A DNA stretch of 64,000 nucleotides from Actinomadura physcomitrii (GCF_008923205.2 NZ_WBMS02000009.1:83638-147637); one strand, 5' to 3'. Positions 27,989 to 41,617 are shown, counted from the first letter of the stretch. Notes: generated by a model not told the origin, from the letters alone. Translations and numbers: made by a program.

Positions 27989-28126
27989 TCAGACCGCGAC
28001 GCGGGCGCGGCCCTTGCCGCGCCGCGAGGAGAGGACGGCGCGCCCGGCGCGCGTGCGCATCCGCAGCCGGAAGCCGTGCTTCTTGTGGCGGCGGCGGTTG
28101 TTCGGCTGGAATGTACGCTTGCTCAC
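27989..28126 (-). CDS. rpmH: 50S ribosomal protein L34
   Basis: A 45-residue protein read by hand: it starts [19 protein letters not shown] after the initiator and ends with a basic [11 protein letters not shown]. It is nearly identical to actinobacterial L34. The GTG start at 28126 has GGAG upstream. It is the first gene of the leftward rnpA-yidC operon. Confidence 0.96.
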   Translation of the reverse strand: MSKRTFQPNNRRRHKKHGFRLRMRTRAGRAVLSSRRGKGRARVAV

Positions 28127-28748
28127 TTTGAGGCTCCAGTGCTGCGGTCGGTTCGACTAGATAGGCGCGATAGCTCGCATCGAGGGCCCGCGTCCGGTCC
28201 CCCGCAGCGGGGGCCCACCCGTGCCGTCCGGGCGGACGACCGGCGGGCACGCGTCACCTCCGTCGATGCGACTCGACCTCAGCACGTTACGGGCTACCCG
28301 GGCGCCGGGTCAAACGGATCACCGTCCCGGCCGCCCGTCGCGGCGCCGCGCCCGGCGGCCGGGAGGCGGTGGCGCCGGGGTCCGGCTTCGTGTTGCGGGT
28401 GCGGTCGGCAGGGTCTAGGGTCGTCCTTCCGGGCACGCCGACATTCCTCTGACGATCTGGGATCGCGGTCGGCGTTCCGCCCGCCGAACCCCCGTCAATC
28501 GACCGCACGCCCACCGGCCGCCGCAATGGCCGGAGACCTCCCGTCCCCGCCCGTCCCGAACCCCGCGGCGGAGTTTTGCACAGGCTCCCGCATGCCTATG
28601 CACAGCATGTGGACAACTCTGTGGACAACTCGTGAGAGAGTAAGGCTTCCGCGTCGCGGCGGTGCCCGACGGGGCGGGCCGCAACCCGTGGGAGAACCGG
28701 GCTGTCAGGGACTCCGTTGACCGGAGTTGTGGGGAGGGGACCTTGCGC
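28127..28748. promoter_or_regulatory. rpmH-dnaA divergent promoter region
   Basis: A 622-nt gap that holds the rpmH and dnaA promoters. Two perfect actinobacterial DnaA boxes (TGTGGACAA) lie at 28608-28616 and 28620-28628, 12 nt apart, about 120 nt before dnaA. This suggests DnaA autoregulation. No gene is supported here. Confidence 0.75.
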
Positions 28749-30998
28749 ATGGACGGTCAGGATCTCGGATCGGTCTGGGCCCGGACCCTCACCGCGCTGT
28801 CTGAGAGCGATCTGTCCCCGAGCTACCGCGCATGGCTGCCGATGGTCCGCCCGCTGGCCCTAGTGGAGGGGACGGCGCTGCTCGCGGCGCCGAACGAGTT
28901 CGCCAAGGACGCGCTGGAGACCCGGCTGCGCAACCTCATCACGCAGGCACTCTCCCATGAGCTGGGCAGGGAGATCCGTGTCGCGGTGACGGTCCAGCCG
29001 GAGCCGCCCGCGGTGCCCGCACCGGGTCCCGGCAGCGGGTCCCGGGCGGGGGCGGGCGAGCCGCTGCCGGCGCCGGTGCCCGGCGGGGGGCTGCACGAAG
29101 CCGCGCCTTCTTCTTATGGCGAACGGCCGCTCGACGATCGTGAGCGCGACCGTGACCGCGATCGTCCCTATGGGGATCAGCAGCAGTACGGCGACGCTCC
29201 TTACTCGGAGCGTCAGGATTACGGCGACCGTTCGTACCCGGAGCAGCCGTACGGCGACCCGGGGTACCGCGCGCCGTCCGAAGTTACCCACAGGCCCGGT
29301 CCTCCCGGTGGTTATCCACAGGGCGACGACGATCGTGGATGGCCGCAGCGTGACAACGACCACGGCGCGCCGTTCCCGCCGGCACCGCGCCCTCCGGCGT
29401 ACGGCGCGGGTCCGGGCGGGCGGGGGCCGTCCTCGTACGACCGGGGGAACGGCCCGGGTTTCCCTGGACGCGGCCGTCCGCAGGAGGGCTTCGGCGGACC
29501 CGAGGGTTTCGGTGGTCCGGAAGGGTTCGGGGGCGAGCCTCCTGGGAGGCCGCCGCATGCGCCTTCGCATCTCAACGACCGGACCCTCGGCCCGCTGCGT
29601 CCGGGGGGGCGCGGCCAATCCCTCGGGCGTGAGCCCCAGCACGGTTCGGGTGAGCCGCCGCTAGGGCACGACGAGGACTCGTACAAGACGGAGTTCCCTG
29701 GCGCGGAGCAGTCGTACACGGGCCCGGAGCAGTATCCGGCCTCGGAGAAGTACCGGGGTGACGAGCCGCCGTACCGCGGTGAAGGCGGTTTCCGCGAGGA
29801 CGAGACGTCCGATCCCCGTGGACCGATCCCTCCGCCGGGGGGCCCGGGCGGCCCATCCGGCCCCGGAGGCCCAGGCCCTGTGGGCCCCGCCGGCGCGGGC
29901 GGCCCTGGGGGCGCGCGCGGCGAAGGCGGCGGCGGGCAGGGCGGTTCCGGCGCGTCCGAGCACGCCCGCCTGAACCCGAAGTACACGTTCGAGACGTTCG
30001 TCATCGGCTCCTCGAACCGGTTCGCGCACGCGGCGGCCGTCGCCGTCGCCGAGCAGCCCGCCAAGGCGTACAACCCGCTGTTCATCTACGGCGACTCGGG
30101 CCTCGGCAAGACGCACCTGCTGCACGCGATCGGCCACTACGCGCAGAGCCTGTTCAACGGCGCGCGGGTCCGGTACGTCAGCTCCGAGGAGTTCACGAAC
30201 GACTTCATCAACTCGATCCGGGACGGCAAGGCGGACGGGTTCCGCCGCCGCTACCGGGACGTCGACATCCTCCTCGTCGACGACATCCAGTTCCTGGAGG
30301 GCAAGGAGCAGACGCAGGAGGAGTTCTTCCACACCTTCAACACGCTCCACAACGCCAGCAAGCAGATCGTGATCTCCAGCGACCGGCCGCCGAAGGAGCT
30401 GGTGACGCTGGAGGACCGGCTGCGCAACCGGTTCGAGTGGGGCCTGACGACCGACGTCCAGCCGCCCGAGCTGGAGACCCGGATCGCGATCCTGCAGAAG
30501 AAGGCCCGCCAGGAGGGCCTCGCCGCGCCGCCGGACGTGCTGGAGTTCATCGCCTCGCAGATCGCGACGAACATCCGGGAGCTGGAGGGCGCGCTGATCC
30601 GGGTGACGGCGTTCGCGAGCCTGAACCGGCAGTCGGTCGACATGAAGCTGGCGGAGATCGTCCTGAAGGACCTGATCCCGAACGACTCCGGCCCGGAGAT
30701 CACCGCCGCGATGATCATGGCGCAGACGGTGGAGTACTTCGGCACGACGATCGAGGACCTGTGCGGCCCGTCGCGGTCCCGGATGCTGGTGACGGCCCGG
30801 CAGATCGCGATGTACCTGTGCCGCGAGCTGACGGACCTGTCGCTGCCGAAGATCGGCCAGCAGTTCGGCGGCCGCGACCACACCACGGTGATGCACGCCG
30901 AGCGCAAGATCCGCTCGCTGATGGCGGAGCGCCGGGCGATCTACAACCAGGTCACCGAGCTGACAGGGCGGATCAAGCACCAGGCGCGCAAGCGCTGA
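28749..30998 (+). CDS. dnaA: chromosomal replication initiator DnaA
   Basis: A 749-residue initiator. Domain I is residues ~1-90. Domain II is an expanded Gly/Pro/Tyr/Asp/Arg-rich linker (~95-405). The AAA+ domain starts near 408 ([18 protein letters not shown]) with Walker [10 protein letters not shown] at 448-456 and Walker [16 protein letters not shown]. Domain IV has the DnaA-box-binding motif [15 protein letters not shown]. The ATG at 28749 follows a GGAGGGGA ribosome site; a TTG two codons earlier is too close to it. TTATCCACA occurs inside the linker coding sequence at 29312-29320. Usual lengths are about 450-650 residues. Confidence 0.97.
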   Translation: MDGQDLGSVWARTLTALSESDLSPSYRAWLPMVRPLALVEGTALLAAPNEFAKDALETRLRNLITQALSHELGREIRVAVTVQPEPPAVPAPGPGSGSRAGAGEPLPAPVPGGGLHEAAPSSYGERPLDDRERDRDRDRPYGDQQQYGDAPYSERQDYGDRSYPEQPYGDPGYRAPSEVTHRPGPPGGYPQGDDDRGWPQRDNDHGAPFPPAPRPPAYGAGPGGRGPSSYDRGNGPGFPGRGRPQEGFGGPEGFGGPEGFGGEPPGRPPHAPSHLNDRTLGPLRPGGRGQSLGREPQHGSGEPPLGHDEDSYKTEFPGAEQSYTGPEQYPASEKYRGDEPPYRGEGGFREDETSDPRGPIPPPGGPGGPSGPGGPGPVGPAGAGGPGGARGEGGGGQGGSGASEHARLNPKYTFETFVIGSSNRFAHAAAVAVAEQPAKAYNPLFIYGDSGLGKTHLLHAIGHYAQSLFNGARVRYVSSEEFTNDFINSIRDGKADGFRRRYRDVDILLVDDIQFLEGKEQTQEEFFHTFNTLHNASKQIVISSDRPPKELVTLEDRLRNRFEWGLTTDVQPPELETRIAILQKKARQEGLAAPPDVLEFIASQIATNIRELEGALIRVTAFASLNRQSVDMKLAEIVLKDLIPNDSGPEITAAMIMAQTVEYFGTTIEDLCGPSRSRMLVTARQIAMYLCRELTDLSLPKIGQQFGGRDHTTVMHAERKIRSLMAERRAIYNQVTELTGRIKHQARKR

Positions 30999-31652
30999 GG
31001 AAAAGCCTGGGGACAAGGCCCCCGCCGGGCCGTCCCGGGCTGTGGACGAGTACCGTGCACAGGCCGTTCGAACGCCCGATCGAAGCCCCTCACCGGACGG
31101 TACCGAAACCAAGATCGACATGCACAACCTGGGGATAACTCCGCGGATCCGGTGGACAGCCCGGGGAAAACCTGCGGACAACATGGGGACGACTCGTGGA
31201 CCGATTGTGGAAGCCCCGGGGACGGCCACCCGGCATCATGGGGACGAACCCGTGGACAAGCTGGGGACACCTTGGGGACGACCTGGGGACGGACCCGGCC
31301 GGTCCCCGCCACGACGGCCGGTCACCGCGCCGGCCATGGAGAACCTGCGGAAAACTCGTGGACAACCGGGGGATGACGTGAGGATGACGTGTGGGGAAGG
31401 ATTCGCCGTCCCCAGCCCGGCCCGCGCCGTCCACCGCCCATACACAGCCCCAGTGGACAGAGATTCGCTGCCTCACCTGCGAAAACGCGGTCTGTCCACA
31501 CTATCCACGGCCCCTATTACTGGTACTGCACTAGTTCTCTACCCAAGAAAAGATCCGACTCAAGTTAGGGCCTGGGGACAACGCGCCCCGAGCGCCCGAG
31601 CCGAGCCCGGAGCACCTCACCCTTGTCCGACACCTGCAGGAGGCGGGTCCCC
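30999..31652. other. oriC: chromosomal replication origin oriC
   Basis: The dnaA-dnaN gap (654 nt) contains a dense series of DnaA-box-like 9-mers close to TTGTCCACA/TGTGGACAA. Examples are 31008-31016, 31041-31049, 31130-31138, 31173-31181, 31251-31259, 31357-31365 and 31492-31500, plus several with two mismatches. An AT-richer stretch at about 31513-31566, next to dnaN, is the likely unwinding element. The location and layout match Streptomyces and Mycobacterium origins. Confidence 0.93.
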
Positions 31653-32807
31653 TTGAAGTTCCGCATCGACAGAGACGCCCTGGCCGACGCCGTGGCCTGG
31701 ACGGCGCGCACGCTGCCGGTCCGGCCCCCGGTGCCGGTGCTCGCGGGCATGCACATCGTCGCCGGAGGCGAAGGCGGCGGCGAGGACGGCGGCGACCGGC
31801 TGAAGCTGTCGGCGTTCGACTACGAGGTCTCCGCGCAGGTCTCGACGGAGATCGACGTGGAGGAGGCGGGGACGGCGCTGGTGTCCGGCCGGCTGCTCGC
31901 CGAGATCTCGCGCAGCCTTCCTCCCCACCCTGTGGAGGTGACGACCGACGGCGCGAAGGTGATGCTGCGCTGCGGCAGCGCGAAGTTCACCCTCCTCACC
32001 ATGCCCGTGGAGGACTACCCGTCGCTGCCGGAGATGCCTCCGGCGGCGGGCGCGGTCGGCAGCGACGAGTTCGCGGCGGCCGTCGCGCAGGTAGCGATCG
32101 CGGCGGGCAAGGACGACACGATCCCCATGCTCACCGGGGTGCGCGTGGAGATCGAGGGCGAGACGGTCACGCTCGCGTCGACCGACCGGTACCGGCTCGC
32201 GGTCCGGGAGCTGCACTGGAAGCCGGAGCGGCCGGACTTCTCCGCGGTCGCGCTCGTCCCGGCGAAGACGCTCGCCGACACCGCCAAGTCGCTGACGGCG
32301 GGCGCCGAGGTGTCGATGGCGCTGGCCGGCACGGGCGGCACCGGCGAGGGCATGATCGGTTTCGAGGGCGGCGGGCGCCGCACCACCTCGCGGCTGCTGG
32401 ACGGCGACTTCGTCAAGTACCGGTCGCTGCTGCCGAGCGAGTACGCGGGCCTGGCGGAGGTGCAGACGGCGCAGTTCATCGAGGCGGTCAAGCGCGTGTC
32501 GCTGGTCGCCGAGCGCAACACCCCGGTGCGGCTGTCGTTCAGCCAGGGCGAGGTCGTGCTGGAGGCCGGGACGGGCGACGAGGCGCAGGCCGTGGAGGCC
32601 CTGGAGGCGACGCTGGAGGGCGAGGACATCGACATCGCCTTCAACCCCGGGTTCCTGCTCGACGGGCTCTCCGCGATCGGCTCGGACGTCGCGCGGCTGT
32701 CGTTCACGACGCCGACGAAGCCGGCGGTGCTGACCGGGAAGCCGCCGCAGGACGGCGAGAACCCGAACTACCGTTATCTGATCATGCCGGTGCGGTTGTC
32801 TGGGTAA
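31653..32807 (+). CDS. dnaN: DNA polymerase III beta subunit (sliding clamp)
   Basis: A 384-residue three-domain clamp. The N-terminus KFRIDRDALADAVAWTAR and the C-terminal block NPNYRYLIMPVRL are typical. The start was set at TTG 31653, which has GGAGG at 31639-31643; the frame stays open to 31623. It tethers polymerase III to DNA. It lies directly after the AT-rich end of oriC and 98 nt before gnd. Confidence 0.96.
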   Translation: MKFRIDRDALADAVAWTARTLPVRPPVPVLAGMHIVAGGEGGGEDGGDRLKLSAFDYEVSAQVSTEIDVEEAGTALVSGRLLAEISRSLPPHPVEVTTDGAKVMLRCGSAKFTLLTMPVEDYPSLPEMPPAAGAVGSDEFAAAVAQVAIAAGKDDTIPMLTGVRVEIEGETVTLASTDRYRLAVRELHWKPERPDFSAVALVPAKTLADTAKSLTAGAEVSMALAGTGGTGEGMIGFEGGGRRTTSRLLDGDFVKYRSLLPSEYAGLAEVQTAQFIEAVKRVSLVAERNTPVRLSFSQGEVVLEAGTGDEAQAVEALEATLEGEDIDIAFNPGFLLDGLSAIGSDVARLSFTTPTKPAVLTGKPPQDGENPNYRYLIMPVRLSG

Positions 32808-32905
32808 AGACCGGTCCTGGGGCACACCTGGGGAGACGACCGGTCCGCGGGGGAGCCGCCCCCGCGGACGGGGCACGGGCAGTTACGCACAGGGGAGAAG
32901 TGAGC

Positions 32906-33826
32906 ATGGAGCTGGGCATCATCGGCCTGGGCAAGATGGGCGCCAACATGGCCGAGCGGCTGCGGCGCGGCGGTCACACGATCGTCGGCTACGACCGCAA
33001 CCCCGACATCAGCGACGTCGGCTCGGTCGAGGAGCTGGTCGAGCGGCTCTCCCCGCCGCGCGCCGTGTGGGTGATGGTGCCCGCGGGCGCCCCCACGCAG
33101 GACACCGTCAACAGGCTGGGGGAGCTGCTGTCGCCGGGCGACCTCGTCGTGGACGGCGGTAATTCACACTATGTGGACGACCAGCGGCACGGCGAGGAGC
33201 TCGCGGCGAAGAACATCGGGTTCCTCGACTGCGGGGTCAGCGGCGGCGTGTGGGGCCTGCAGAACGGCTACGCGCTCATGGTCGGCGGCGACGACGACAA
33301 CGTGAAGCGGATGATGCCGATCTTCGAGACGCTCAAGCCGGAGGGCGAGTACGGCTTCGTGCACTCCGGCAAGATCGGCGCGGGCCACTACGTGAAGATG
33401 GTCCACAACGGCATCGAGTACGCGATGATGCAGGCGTTCGGCGAGGGCTACGAGCTGATCGAGGCGAGCCCGCTGGTCACCCGGGTGCCGGAGACGTTCC
33501 TCAGCTGGCAGGAGGGCACGGTCATCCGGTCCTGGCTGCTGGACCTGCTGAACCGCGCCCTGAAGGACGACCCGGAGCTGGACGACCTGCGCGGCTACGC
33601 CAACGACTCGGGCGAGGGCCGCTGGACGGTGCAGGCGGCGGTGGAGCACGCGGTGCCGCTGCCGGCGATCAGCGCGTCGCTGTTCGCGCGGTTCGCGTCC
33701 CGGCAGGACGACTCCCCCGCGATGCGGGTCGTCGCGGCGCTGCGCAACCAGTTCGGCGGGCACGCGATCGAGTCCGCGAAGGGCGCCGACTCCCCCGGCG
33801 CCGACGTGAACCCCCCGAAGGTCTGA
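32906..33826 (+). CDS. gnd: 6-phosphogluconate dehydrogenase (decarboxylating), short form
   Basis: A 306-residue NAD(P)-dependent enzyme. It has the dinucleotide motif GIIGLGKMGANMAERL, the substrate motif GLQNGYALMVGGD, and the catalytic lysine in GAGHYVKMVHNGIEYAMMQ. The length is that of the short GndA class, not the 470-residue class. The ATG at 32906 has GGGGAGA upstream; a GTG two codons earlier is too close to that site. Gnd between dnaN and recF is common in Streptomyces and relatives. Its role is the oxidative pentose phosphate pathway. Confidence 0.94.
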   Translation: MELGIIGLGKMGANMAERLRRGGHTIVGYDRNPDISDVGSVEELVERLSPPRAVWVMVPAGAPTQDTVNRLGELLSPGDLVVDGGNSHYVDDQRHGEELAAKNIGFLDCGVSGGVWGLQNGYALMVGGDDDNVKRMMPIFETLKPEGEYGFVHSGKIGAGHYVKMVHNGIEYAMMQAFGEGYELIEASPLVTRVPETFLSWQEGTVIRSWLLDLLNRALKDDPELDDLRGYANDSGEGRWTVQAAVEHAVPLPAISASLFARFASRQDDSPAMRVVAALRNQFGGHAIESAKGADSPGADVNPPKV

Positions 33827-33838
33827 CCCTCCGGGCGG

Positions 33839-33847
33839 TTATCCACA
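33839..33847 (+). promoter_or_regulatory. DnaA box between gnd and recF
   Basis: TTATCCACA 13 nt after the gnd stop, 2.2 kb from oriC. Confidence 0.5.
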
Positions 33848-33898
33848 GAACGCGCCGGGTGTGTGGGCGGCGTGCGGGAGGCTCTACGCTCGTGTCCC

Positions 33899-35023
33899 GT
33901 GCACGTCGCCCACCTCTCGCTCCAGGACTTCCGGTCGTACGCCGCCGCGGAGGTGGCGCTCGCGCCGGGCGCGACCGCGTTCGTGGGGCCGAACGGGCAG
34001 GGCAAGACGAACCTGGTCGAGGCGATCGGGTACGTCGCCTCGCACGGCAGCCACCGCGCGGCGACGGACGCGCCGCTCGTCCGGCAGGGCGCGCCGCGCG
34101 CGATCGTCCGCGCGGGGGTGGTGAAGGACGAGCGCAAGGCGCTGATCGAGCTCGAGATCAACCCGGGGAAGGCGAACCGGGCGCGGCTGAACCGGTCGCC
34201 CGTCCCCAGGCCGCGGGAGATCCTGGGGATGCTGCGGACGGTGCTGTTCGCCCCCGAGGACCTCGCCCTGGTGAAGGGCGATCCGGGGGAGCGCCGCCGG
34301 TTCATGGACGAGCTGCTGACGGCGCGGGCGCCCCGGTTCGCGGCGGTCCGGTCCGACTACGACCGCGTCCTCAAGCAGCGCAACGCGCTGCTGAAGTCGG
34401 CGGCGGCGCACCGCCGGTCCCCCGGCCCGGAGGTTCTCGCGACGCTCGACGTGTGGGACGCGCATCTCGCGCGGACCGGCGCGGAGCTGCTGTCCGGGCG
34501 GGTCGAGCTGGTGGAGGCGCTGCGTCCGCTGGTCGCGCGCGCGTACGCGGCGCTCGCCCCGTCGAGCGGCGCGGCCGATCTGCACTACCGGAGCTCGCTG
34601 GGCGCGGAGGAGTTGTCCACAGACCGTGGACGGCTGGCCGAGCAGCTGCTCGCCGGCGTGGCCGAGGCCCGCAAGCAGGAGCTGGAGCGCGGGGTGAGCC
34701 TGGTCGGGCCGCACCGCGACGAGCTCGTCCTGCGGCTGGGGGAGCTGCCCGCGCGCGGCTACGCCAGCCACGGCGAGTCGTGGTCGTTCGCGCTGGGGCT
34801 GCGGCTCGCGGCGTTCGACCTGCTGCGCGCGGACGGCGACGACCCGGTGCTGATCCTCGACGACGTGTTCGCCGAGCTGGACACCGGGCGCCGCAGCCGG
34901 CTGGCGGAGCTGGTGGCCCCGGCCGAGCAGGTGCTGATCACCGCGGCGGTCCCGGCGGACGTCCCGGCGGAACTGACGGGCGGCTCGTATACCGTCTCGG
35001 GCGGCCGGGTCGTGCGGGACTGA
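33899..35023 (+). CDS. recF: DNA replication/repair protein RecF
   Basis: A 374-residue SMC-like ATPase. It has Walker [18 protein letters not shown], the ABC signature region [15 protein letters not shown] and Walker [14 protein letters not shown]. It loads RecA at single-strand gaps with RecO and RecR. The GTG at 33899 ([13 protein letters not shown]) matches the usual RecF N-terminus; frames upstream are open but have no support. A perfect DnaA-type 9-mer TTGTCCACA lies in the coding sequence at 34613-34621. Confidence 0.95.
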   Translation: MHVAHLSLQDFRSYAAAEVALAPGATAFVGPNGQGKTNLVEAIGYVASHGSHRAATDAPLVRQGAPRAIVRAGVVKDERKALIELEINPGKANRARLNRSPVPRPREILGMLRTVLFAPEDLALVKGDPGERRRFMDELLTARAPRFAAVRSDYDRVLKQRNALLKSAAAHRRSPGPEVLATLDVWDAHLARTGAELLSGRVELVEALRPLVARAYAALAPSSGAADLHYRSSLGAEELSTDRGRLAEQLLAGVAEARKQELERGVSLVGPHRDELVLRLGELPARGYASHGESWSFALGLRLAAFDLLRADGDDPVLILDDVFAELDTGRRSRLAELVAPAEQVLITAAVPADVPAELTGGSYTVSGGRVVRD

Positions 35024-35043
35024 CCGGGAAGGGGGGCGGGCAG

Positions 35044-35706
35044 GTGACCAGTGATCCGCGGAGCACGGGGATCGGGGGAGACCGGGGAGACCGTCCCGGC
35101 TCGGGCGCCGATGATCCACAGGATGTGCACAACTCCCCCGGTCCGGTGAATTCTCCGGAACCCGGTGGTGTGGCCGGGGCCGGTGATCCCCAGGCTGTGG
35201 ACGGCCGACCGGCCGGGGCCGGGGAGCAGGAGGCTCCGGCGAAGTCGGGGATCGAGCTGGCGCGGGAGGCGCTCGCGCAGGCGAAGGCGGACGCGCTGAA
35301 GCGCGGCACGCTGCCCGGGCAGGGAGGGCGGCGCAAGGGCGCGGCGAAGCCCGTCCGCACGCGGGACCCGGGCCGCGGCGGCGACCCGAAGGCGTTCGGC
35401 GCGGCGATCCGGGAGCTGCTGGCCACGCGCGGGTGGGAGCAGCGCGCGGCGGTCGGCGGCGTGTTCGGCAACTGGGCCGGGATCGTCGGGCCCGAGCTGG
35501 CCGAGCACACCCGCCCGGAGCGGTTCGAGGACGGGGAGCTGACGGTCGCGGCCGATTCGACGACGTGGGCGACGCAGCTGCGGCTGCTGTCGTCGACGCT
35601 GGTGCGCCGGCTGAACGAGGAGCTGGGGCACGGGACGGTCCGCCGGGTGAAGGTGGTCGGCCCGGCGTCCGGCCCCCGGCGCACGGGCGGCTGGCGCGTA
35701 CGCTGA
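35044..35706 (+). CDS. DUF721/DciA-like replication protein (Rv0004-type)
   Basis: A 220-residue protein with a disordered Gly/Pro/Asp-rich N-terminal part (~1-60), a helix (SGIELAREALAQAKADALKRG) and the C-terminal DUF721/DciA domain (~115-205, including VGGVFGNWAGIVGPELAEHTRP and TWATQLRLLSSTLVRRLNEEL). DciA proteins act with the replicative helicase DnaB, and Rv0004 holds the same position in M. tuberculosis. The GTG at 35044 lies 20 nt after recF, so cotranscription is likely. Confidence 0.85.
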   Translation: MTSDPRSTGIGGDRGDRPGSGADDPQDVHNSPGPVNSPEPGGVAGAGDPQAVDGRPAGAGEQEAPAKSGIELAREALAQAKADALKRGTLPGQGGRRKGAAKPVRTRDPGRGGDPKAFGAAIRELLATRGWEQRAAVGGVFGNWAGIVGPELAEHTRPERFEDGELTVAADSTTWATQLRLLSSTLVRRLNEELGHGTVRRVKVVGPASGPRRTGGWRVR

Positions 35707-38091
<2,385 letters not shown>

Positions 38092-38182
38092 CAGGTGCGG
38101 CGGCCCCGGCCCGCCCTGACCGGCGGCGGGGCTCCCATCGGGCGTCGTACTTCCTTCCCACTTAGCAGAAGAGGTCTTGAGA

Positions 38183-40690
38183 GTGACGGACGTGACCGCA
38201 GAGGGTGGACACCCGGGCGAGCGGATCGAACCGGTCGACATCCAGGTCGAGATGCAGAAGAGCTATCTCGACTACGCGATGTCGGTCATCGTCGCGCGCG
38301 CGCTGCCCGAGGTACGCGACGGGCTCAAGCCGGTCCACCGCCGCGTCCTGTACGCGATGTACGACGGCGGCTACCGGCCCGACCGCGGCTACTTCAAGTG
38401 CGCCCGCGTCGTCGGCGACGTCATGGGGAACTACCACCCCCACGGCGACTCGGCGATCTACGACGCGCTGGTCCGGCTGGCGCAGCCGTGGTCGATGCGG
38501 TACCCGCTGGTCGACGGGAACGGCAACTTCGGCTCGCGCGGCAACGACCCCGCCGCGGCGATGCGGTACACCGAGTGCCGCATGGCGCCGCTGGCGATGG
38601 AGCTGCTGCGCGACATCGACAAGGAGACCGTCGACTTCTCCCCGAACTACGACGGCCGCTCCGCCGAGCCGGACGTCCTGCCGTCGCGGTACCCGAACCT
38701 GCTGGTCAACGGGTCCGCCGGCATCGCGGTCGGGATGGCGACCAACATCCCGCCGCACAACCTGCGCGAGGTCGCCGACGGCGTCCGGTGGTACCTGGAG
38801 AACTACGGCGCGTCCGACGACGAGCTGCTCGAGGCGCTGATCGAGCGGATCAAGGGCCCCGACTTCCCGACCGCCGGCCTGATCGTCGGCCGCAAGGGGA
38901 TCGAGGAGGCCTACCGCACCGGCCGCGGCTCGATCACGATGCGCGCCGTCGTCGAGGTGGAGGAGATCCAGGGCCGCACCTGCCTGGTCGTCACCGAACT
39001 CCCCTACCAGGTCAACCCGGACAACCTCGCGCTGAAGATCGCCGAGTCGGTCAAGGACGGCAAGCTCGACGGCATCGCCGACGTCCGCGACGAGACCTCC
39101 GGCCGCACCGGCCAGCGCCTGGTGATCGTCCTCAAGCGGGACGCGGTCGCCAAGGTCGTGCTGAACAACCTGTACAAGCACACCCAGCTGCAGGAGACGT
39201 TCGGCGCGAACATGCTCGCGCTGGTCGACGGCGTGCCGCGGACGCTGCGCATCGACCAGTTCGTCCGGCACTGGGTGACGCACCAGATCGAGGTCATCGT
39301 CCGGCGCACCCGGTTCCTGCTCCGCAAGGCCGAGGAGCGCGCCCACATCCTGCGCGCGCTGCTGAAGGCGCTCGACCGGATCGACGAGGTCATCGCGCTG
39401 ATCCGGCGCTCGCCGTCGGCGTCGGAGGCGCAGCAGGGCCTGATGAACCTGCTGGAGATCGACGAGATCCAGGCGCAGGCGATCCTGGACATGCAGCTGC
39501 GCAAGCTCGCCGCCCTGGAGCGCCAGCAGATCACCGACGAGTACGACAAGCTCATGGCGGAGATCGCCGACTACAACGAGATCCTGGCCTCGCCGGAGCG
39601 GCAGCGGCAGATCGTCGGCGACGAGCTCGCCCCCATCGTGGAGAAGTTCGGCGACGACCGGCGCACCGAGATCATCCCGTTCGACGGCGACGTGTCGTAC
39701 GAGGACCTCATCGCCGAAGAGGACGTCGTCGTCACCATCACCCGCGGGGGCTACGCCAAGCGCACCAAGACGGACCTGTACCGGGCGCAGCGGCGCGGCG
39801 GCAAGGGCATCCGCGGCGCGCAGCTGAAGCAGGACGACATCGTCGACCAGTTCTTCGTCACCACGACGCACCACTGGATCCTGTTCTTCACCAATAAGGG
39901 CCGGGTGTACCGGGCGAAGGCCTACGAGCTGCCGGACGCCGGCCGCGACTCGCGCGGCCAGCACGTCGCGAACCTCCTGGCCTTCCAGCCGGACGAGCAC
40001 ATCGCCCAGGTCATGGACCTGCGCGACTACGAGGTCGCCCCCTACCTCGTCCTCGCCACGAAGAAGGGCCGGGTCAAGAAGACCGCGCTGCGCGACTTCG
40101 ACTCGCCCCGCACCGGCGGCATCATCGCGATCAACCTGGTCGAGGACGACGAGGTGATCGCCGCACGGCTCGTGTCCGCCGAGAACGACCTGCTGATGGT
40201 GTCCACCGGCGCGCAGGCGATCCGGTTCCACGCCGACGACGAGTCGCTGCGGCCGATGGGCCGCGCCACCTCCGGTGTGATCGGGATGCGCTTCGAGGAG
40301 GACCAGGAAGTCCTGAACATGCTGGTCGTGAAGGACTCCGACCACGATGTCCTGGTCGCGACCGAGGGCGGCTACGCCAAGCGGACCCCCGTCGACCAGT
40401 ACCCGGTCCAAGGACGGGGGGGTAAGGGTGTTCTCACCGCTAAGATCGTGGAATCCCGCGGCAGGTTGGTAGGAGCCCTCATGGTCCGCCCGGACTACGA
40501 GGTGTTCGGCATGACGTCGAACGGGGGCGTCATCCGCACCAGCGCCGCGGAGATCAAGCAGTCCGGCAGGCAGACCATGGGCGTCCGCCTGATGAACCTC
40601 GCGGAAGGGGACAGCGTGGTCGCCATCGCGAGGAACGTAGAGTCCAGCATGGAGGACTCAGTCGACGCCGAGGGGGGCGATGGTGAGTGA
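38183..40690 (+). CDS. gyrA: DNA gyrase subunit A
   Basis: An 835-residue topoisomerase subunit. The catalytic tyrosine is Y129 (AMRYTECRM). The quinolone-resistance region reads [10 protein letters not shown] with S90 and D94, the susceptible-type residues. The C-terminal half has six-bladed DNA-wrapping repeats and the GyrA-box-like RRGGKGIRG. The GTG at 38183 has AGAAGAGG about 8 nt upstream; a TTG at 38177 lies too close to that site. It is followed by the DUF3566 gene as in most actinobacteria. Confidence 0.97.
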   Translation: MTDVTAEGGHPGERIEPVDIQVEMQKSYLDYAMSVIVARALPEVRDGLKPVHRRVLYAMYDGGYRPDRGYFKCARVVGDVMGNYHPHGDSAIYDALVRLAQPWSMRYPLVDGNGNFGSRGNDPAAAMRYTECRMAPLAMELLRDIDKETVDFSPNYDGRSAEPDVLPSRYPNLLVNGSAGIAVGMATNIPPHNLREVADGVRWYLENYGASDDELLEALIERIKGPDFPTAGLIVGRKGIEEAYRTGRGSITMRAVVEVEEIQGRTCLVVTELPYQVNPDNLALKIAESVKDGKLDGIADVRDETSGRTGQRLVIVLKRDAVAKVVLNNLYKHTQLQETFGANMLALVDGVPRTLRIDQFVRHWVTHQIEVIVRRTRFLLRKAEERAHILRALLKALDRIDEVIALIRRSPSASEAQQGLMNLLEIDEIQAQAILDMQLRKLAALERQQITDEYDKLMAEIADYNEILASPERQRQIVGDELAPIVEKFGDDRRTEIIPFDGDVSYEDLIAEEDVVVTITRGGYAKRTKTDLYRAQRRGGKGIRGAQLKQDDIVDQFFVTTTHHWILFFTNKGRVYRAKAYELPDAGRDSRGQHVANLLAFQPDEHIAQVMDLRDYEVAPYLVLATKKGRVKKTALRDFDSPRTGGIIAINLVEDDEVIAARLVSAENDLLMVSTGAQAIRFHADDESLRPMGRATSGVIGMRFEEDQEVLNMLVVKDSDHDVLVATEGGYAKRTPVDQYPVQGRGGKGVLTAKIVESRGRLVGALMVRPDYEVFGMTSNGGVIRTSAAEIKQSGRQTMGVRLMNLAEGDSVVAIARNVESSMEDSVDAEGGDGE

Positions 40691-40732
40691 CGCGTCCGTC
40701 CGCCTCACCGAGCCGCTAGGCCAGGAGGACAC

Positions 40733-41617
40733 GTGAGCACGGAGCCCGGCAAGAGCAAGGGCGGGCCCGGCGGGGACCGCAGCGGCAAGGGGACGTCCGG
40801 CGGCAAGACCGTCGCCGCGGCGTCCGCCAAGCCGGCCCGGGACGAGACCAGCGTCGACATCGACTCCGACGTCTCGGACGGCTCGAGCTCCTCGGCCTCG
40901 TCCTCCTCCTCCGGCCCGGACGAGACCCGGGTCGACCTCGCCCAGGTGAAGGACGAGCCGAAGAAGTCCGACCGGCCGGAGATCGCGCCGGTCAAGGACT
41001 CCGCCGAACCGGCCAAGCCGGCCAAGCCCGCGCGGCCCGCCAAGCCCAGCTGGACCAAGCCCGCCGAACCGTCCGGGTCCGTCTCCACGGGCCGGACGGA
41101 GAAGCCGCCGGCGCCCGCCGCCGCGTCGGGCGGCGGCTCGGGCAGCCGGACGGGCTCCGGCTTCGCCGGGACCGTCCTGAAGGACCGCCCGTCGGCCGCC
41201 GTCGCCCCGGCGAACTCCAAGGCGCCCGCGCAGGCGAAGCCGGCCCGCAAGGCCCAGCTGCAGCTGGCCCGGCTCGAGCCGTGGTCGGTGATGAAGTTCA
41301 GCTTCGTGATGTCGCTGGTCTGCTTCGTCGTCCTGCTGGTCGCCGTGGTCGTGCTGTACGTGATCCTGTCCGGCCTCGGCGTCTTCGACGCCATCAGCGA
41401 CACCGTGAACAGCCTCACCAAGCAGCAGGGCGACACCACCGGCGGCGTCGACGCCGGCAGCTGGTTCTCCTTCGCCCGCGTGTTCGGCTACACCGTCCTC
41501 GTGGGCGCCCTGAACGTCCTGCTCATCACCGCCCTGTCGACGGTCGGCTCGGTCATCTACAACCTGGCCGCCGACCTCGTCGGCGGCGTCGAGGTCACCC
41601 TCAAGGAGGCCGAGTAG
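40733..41617 (+). CDS. DUF3566 transmembrane protein (Rv0007-like)
   Basis: A 294-residue protein. The N-terminal ~175 residues are Ser/Lys/Pro/Ala-rich and disordered. The C-terminal DUF3566 domain has LARLEPWSVMKFSFVMSLV, two transmembrane helices and a final FGYTVLVGALNVLLITAL segment with AADLVGGVEVTLKE. The GTG at 40733 follows CCAGGAGGAC. The position between gyrA and tRNA-Ile is the canonical one. The function is unknown, presumed membrane or division related. Confidence 0.88.
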   Translation: MSTEPGKSKGGPGGDRSGKGTSGGKTVAAASAKPARDETSVDIDSDVSDGSSSSASSSSSGPDETRVDLAQVKDEPKKSDRPEIAPVKDSAEPAKPAKPARPAKPSWTKPAEPSGSVSTGRTEKPPAPAAASGGGSGSRTGSGFAGTVLKDRPSAAVAPANSKAPAQAKPARKAQLQLARLEPWSVMKFSFVMSLVCFVVLLVAVVVLYVILSGLGVFDAISDTVNSLTKQQGDTTGGVDAGSWFSFARVFGYTVLVGALNVLLITALSTVGSVIYNLAADLVGGVEVTLKEAE

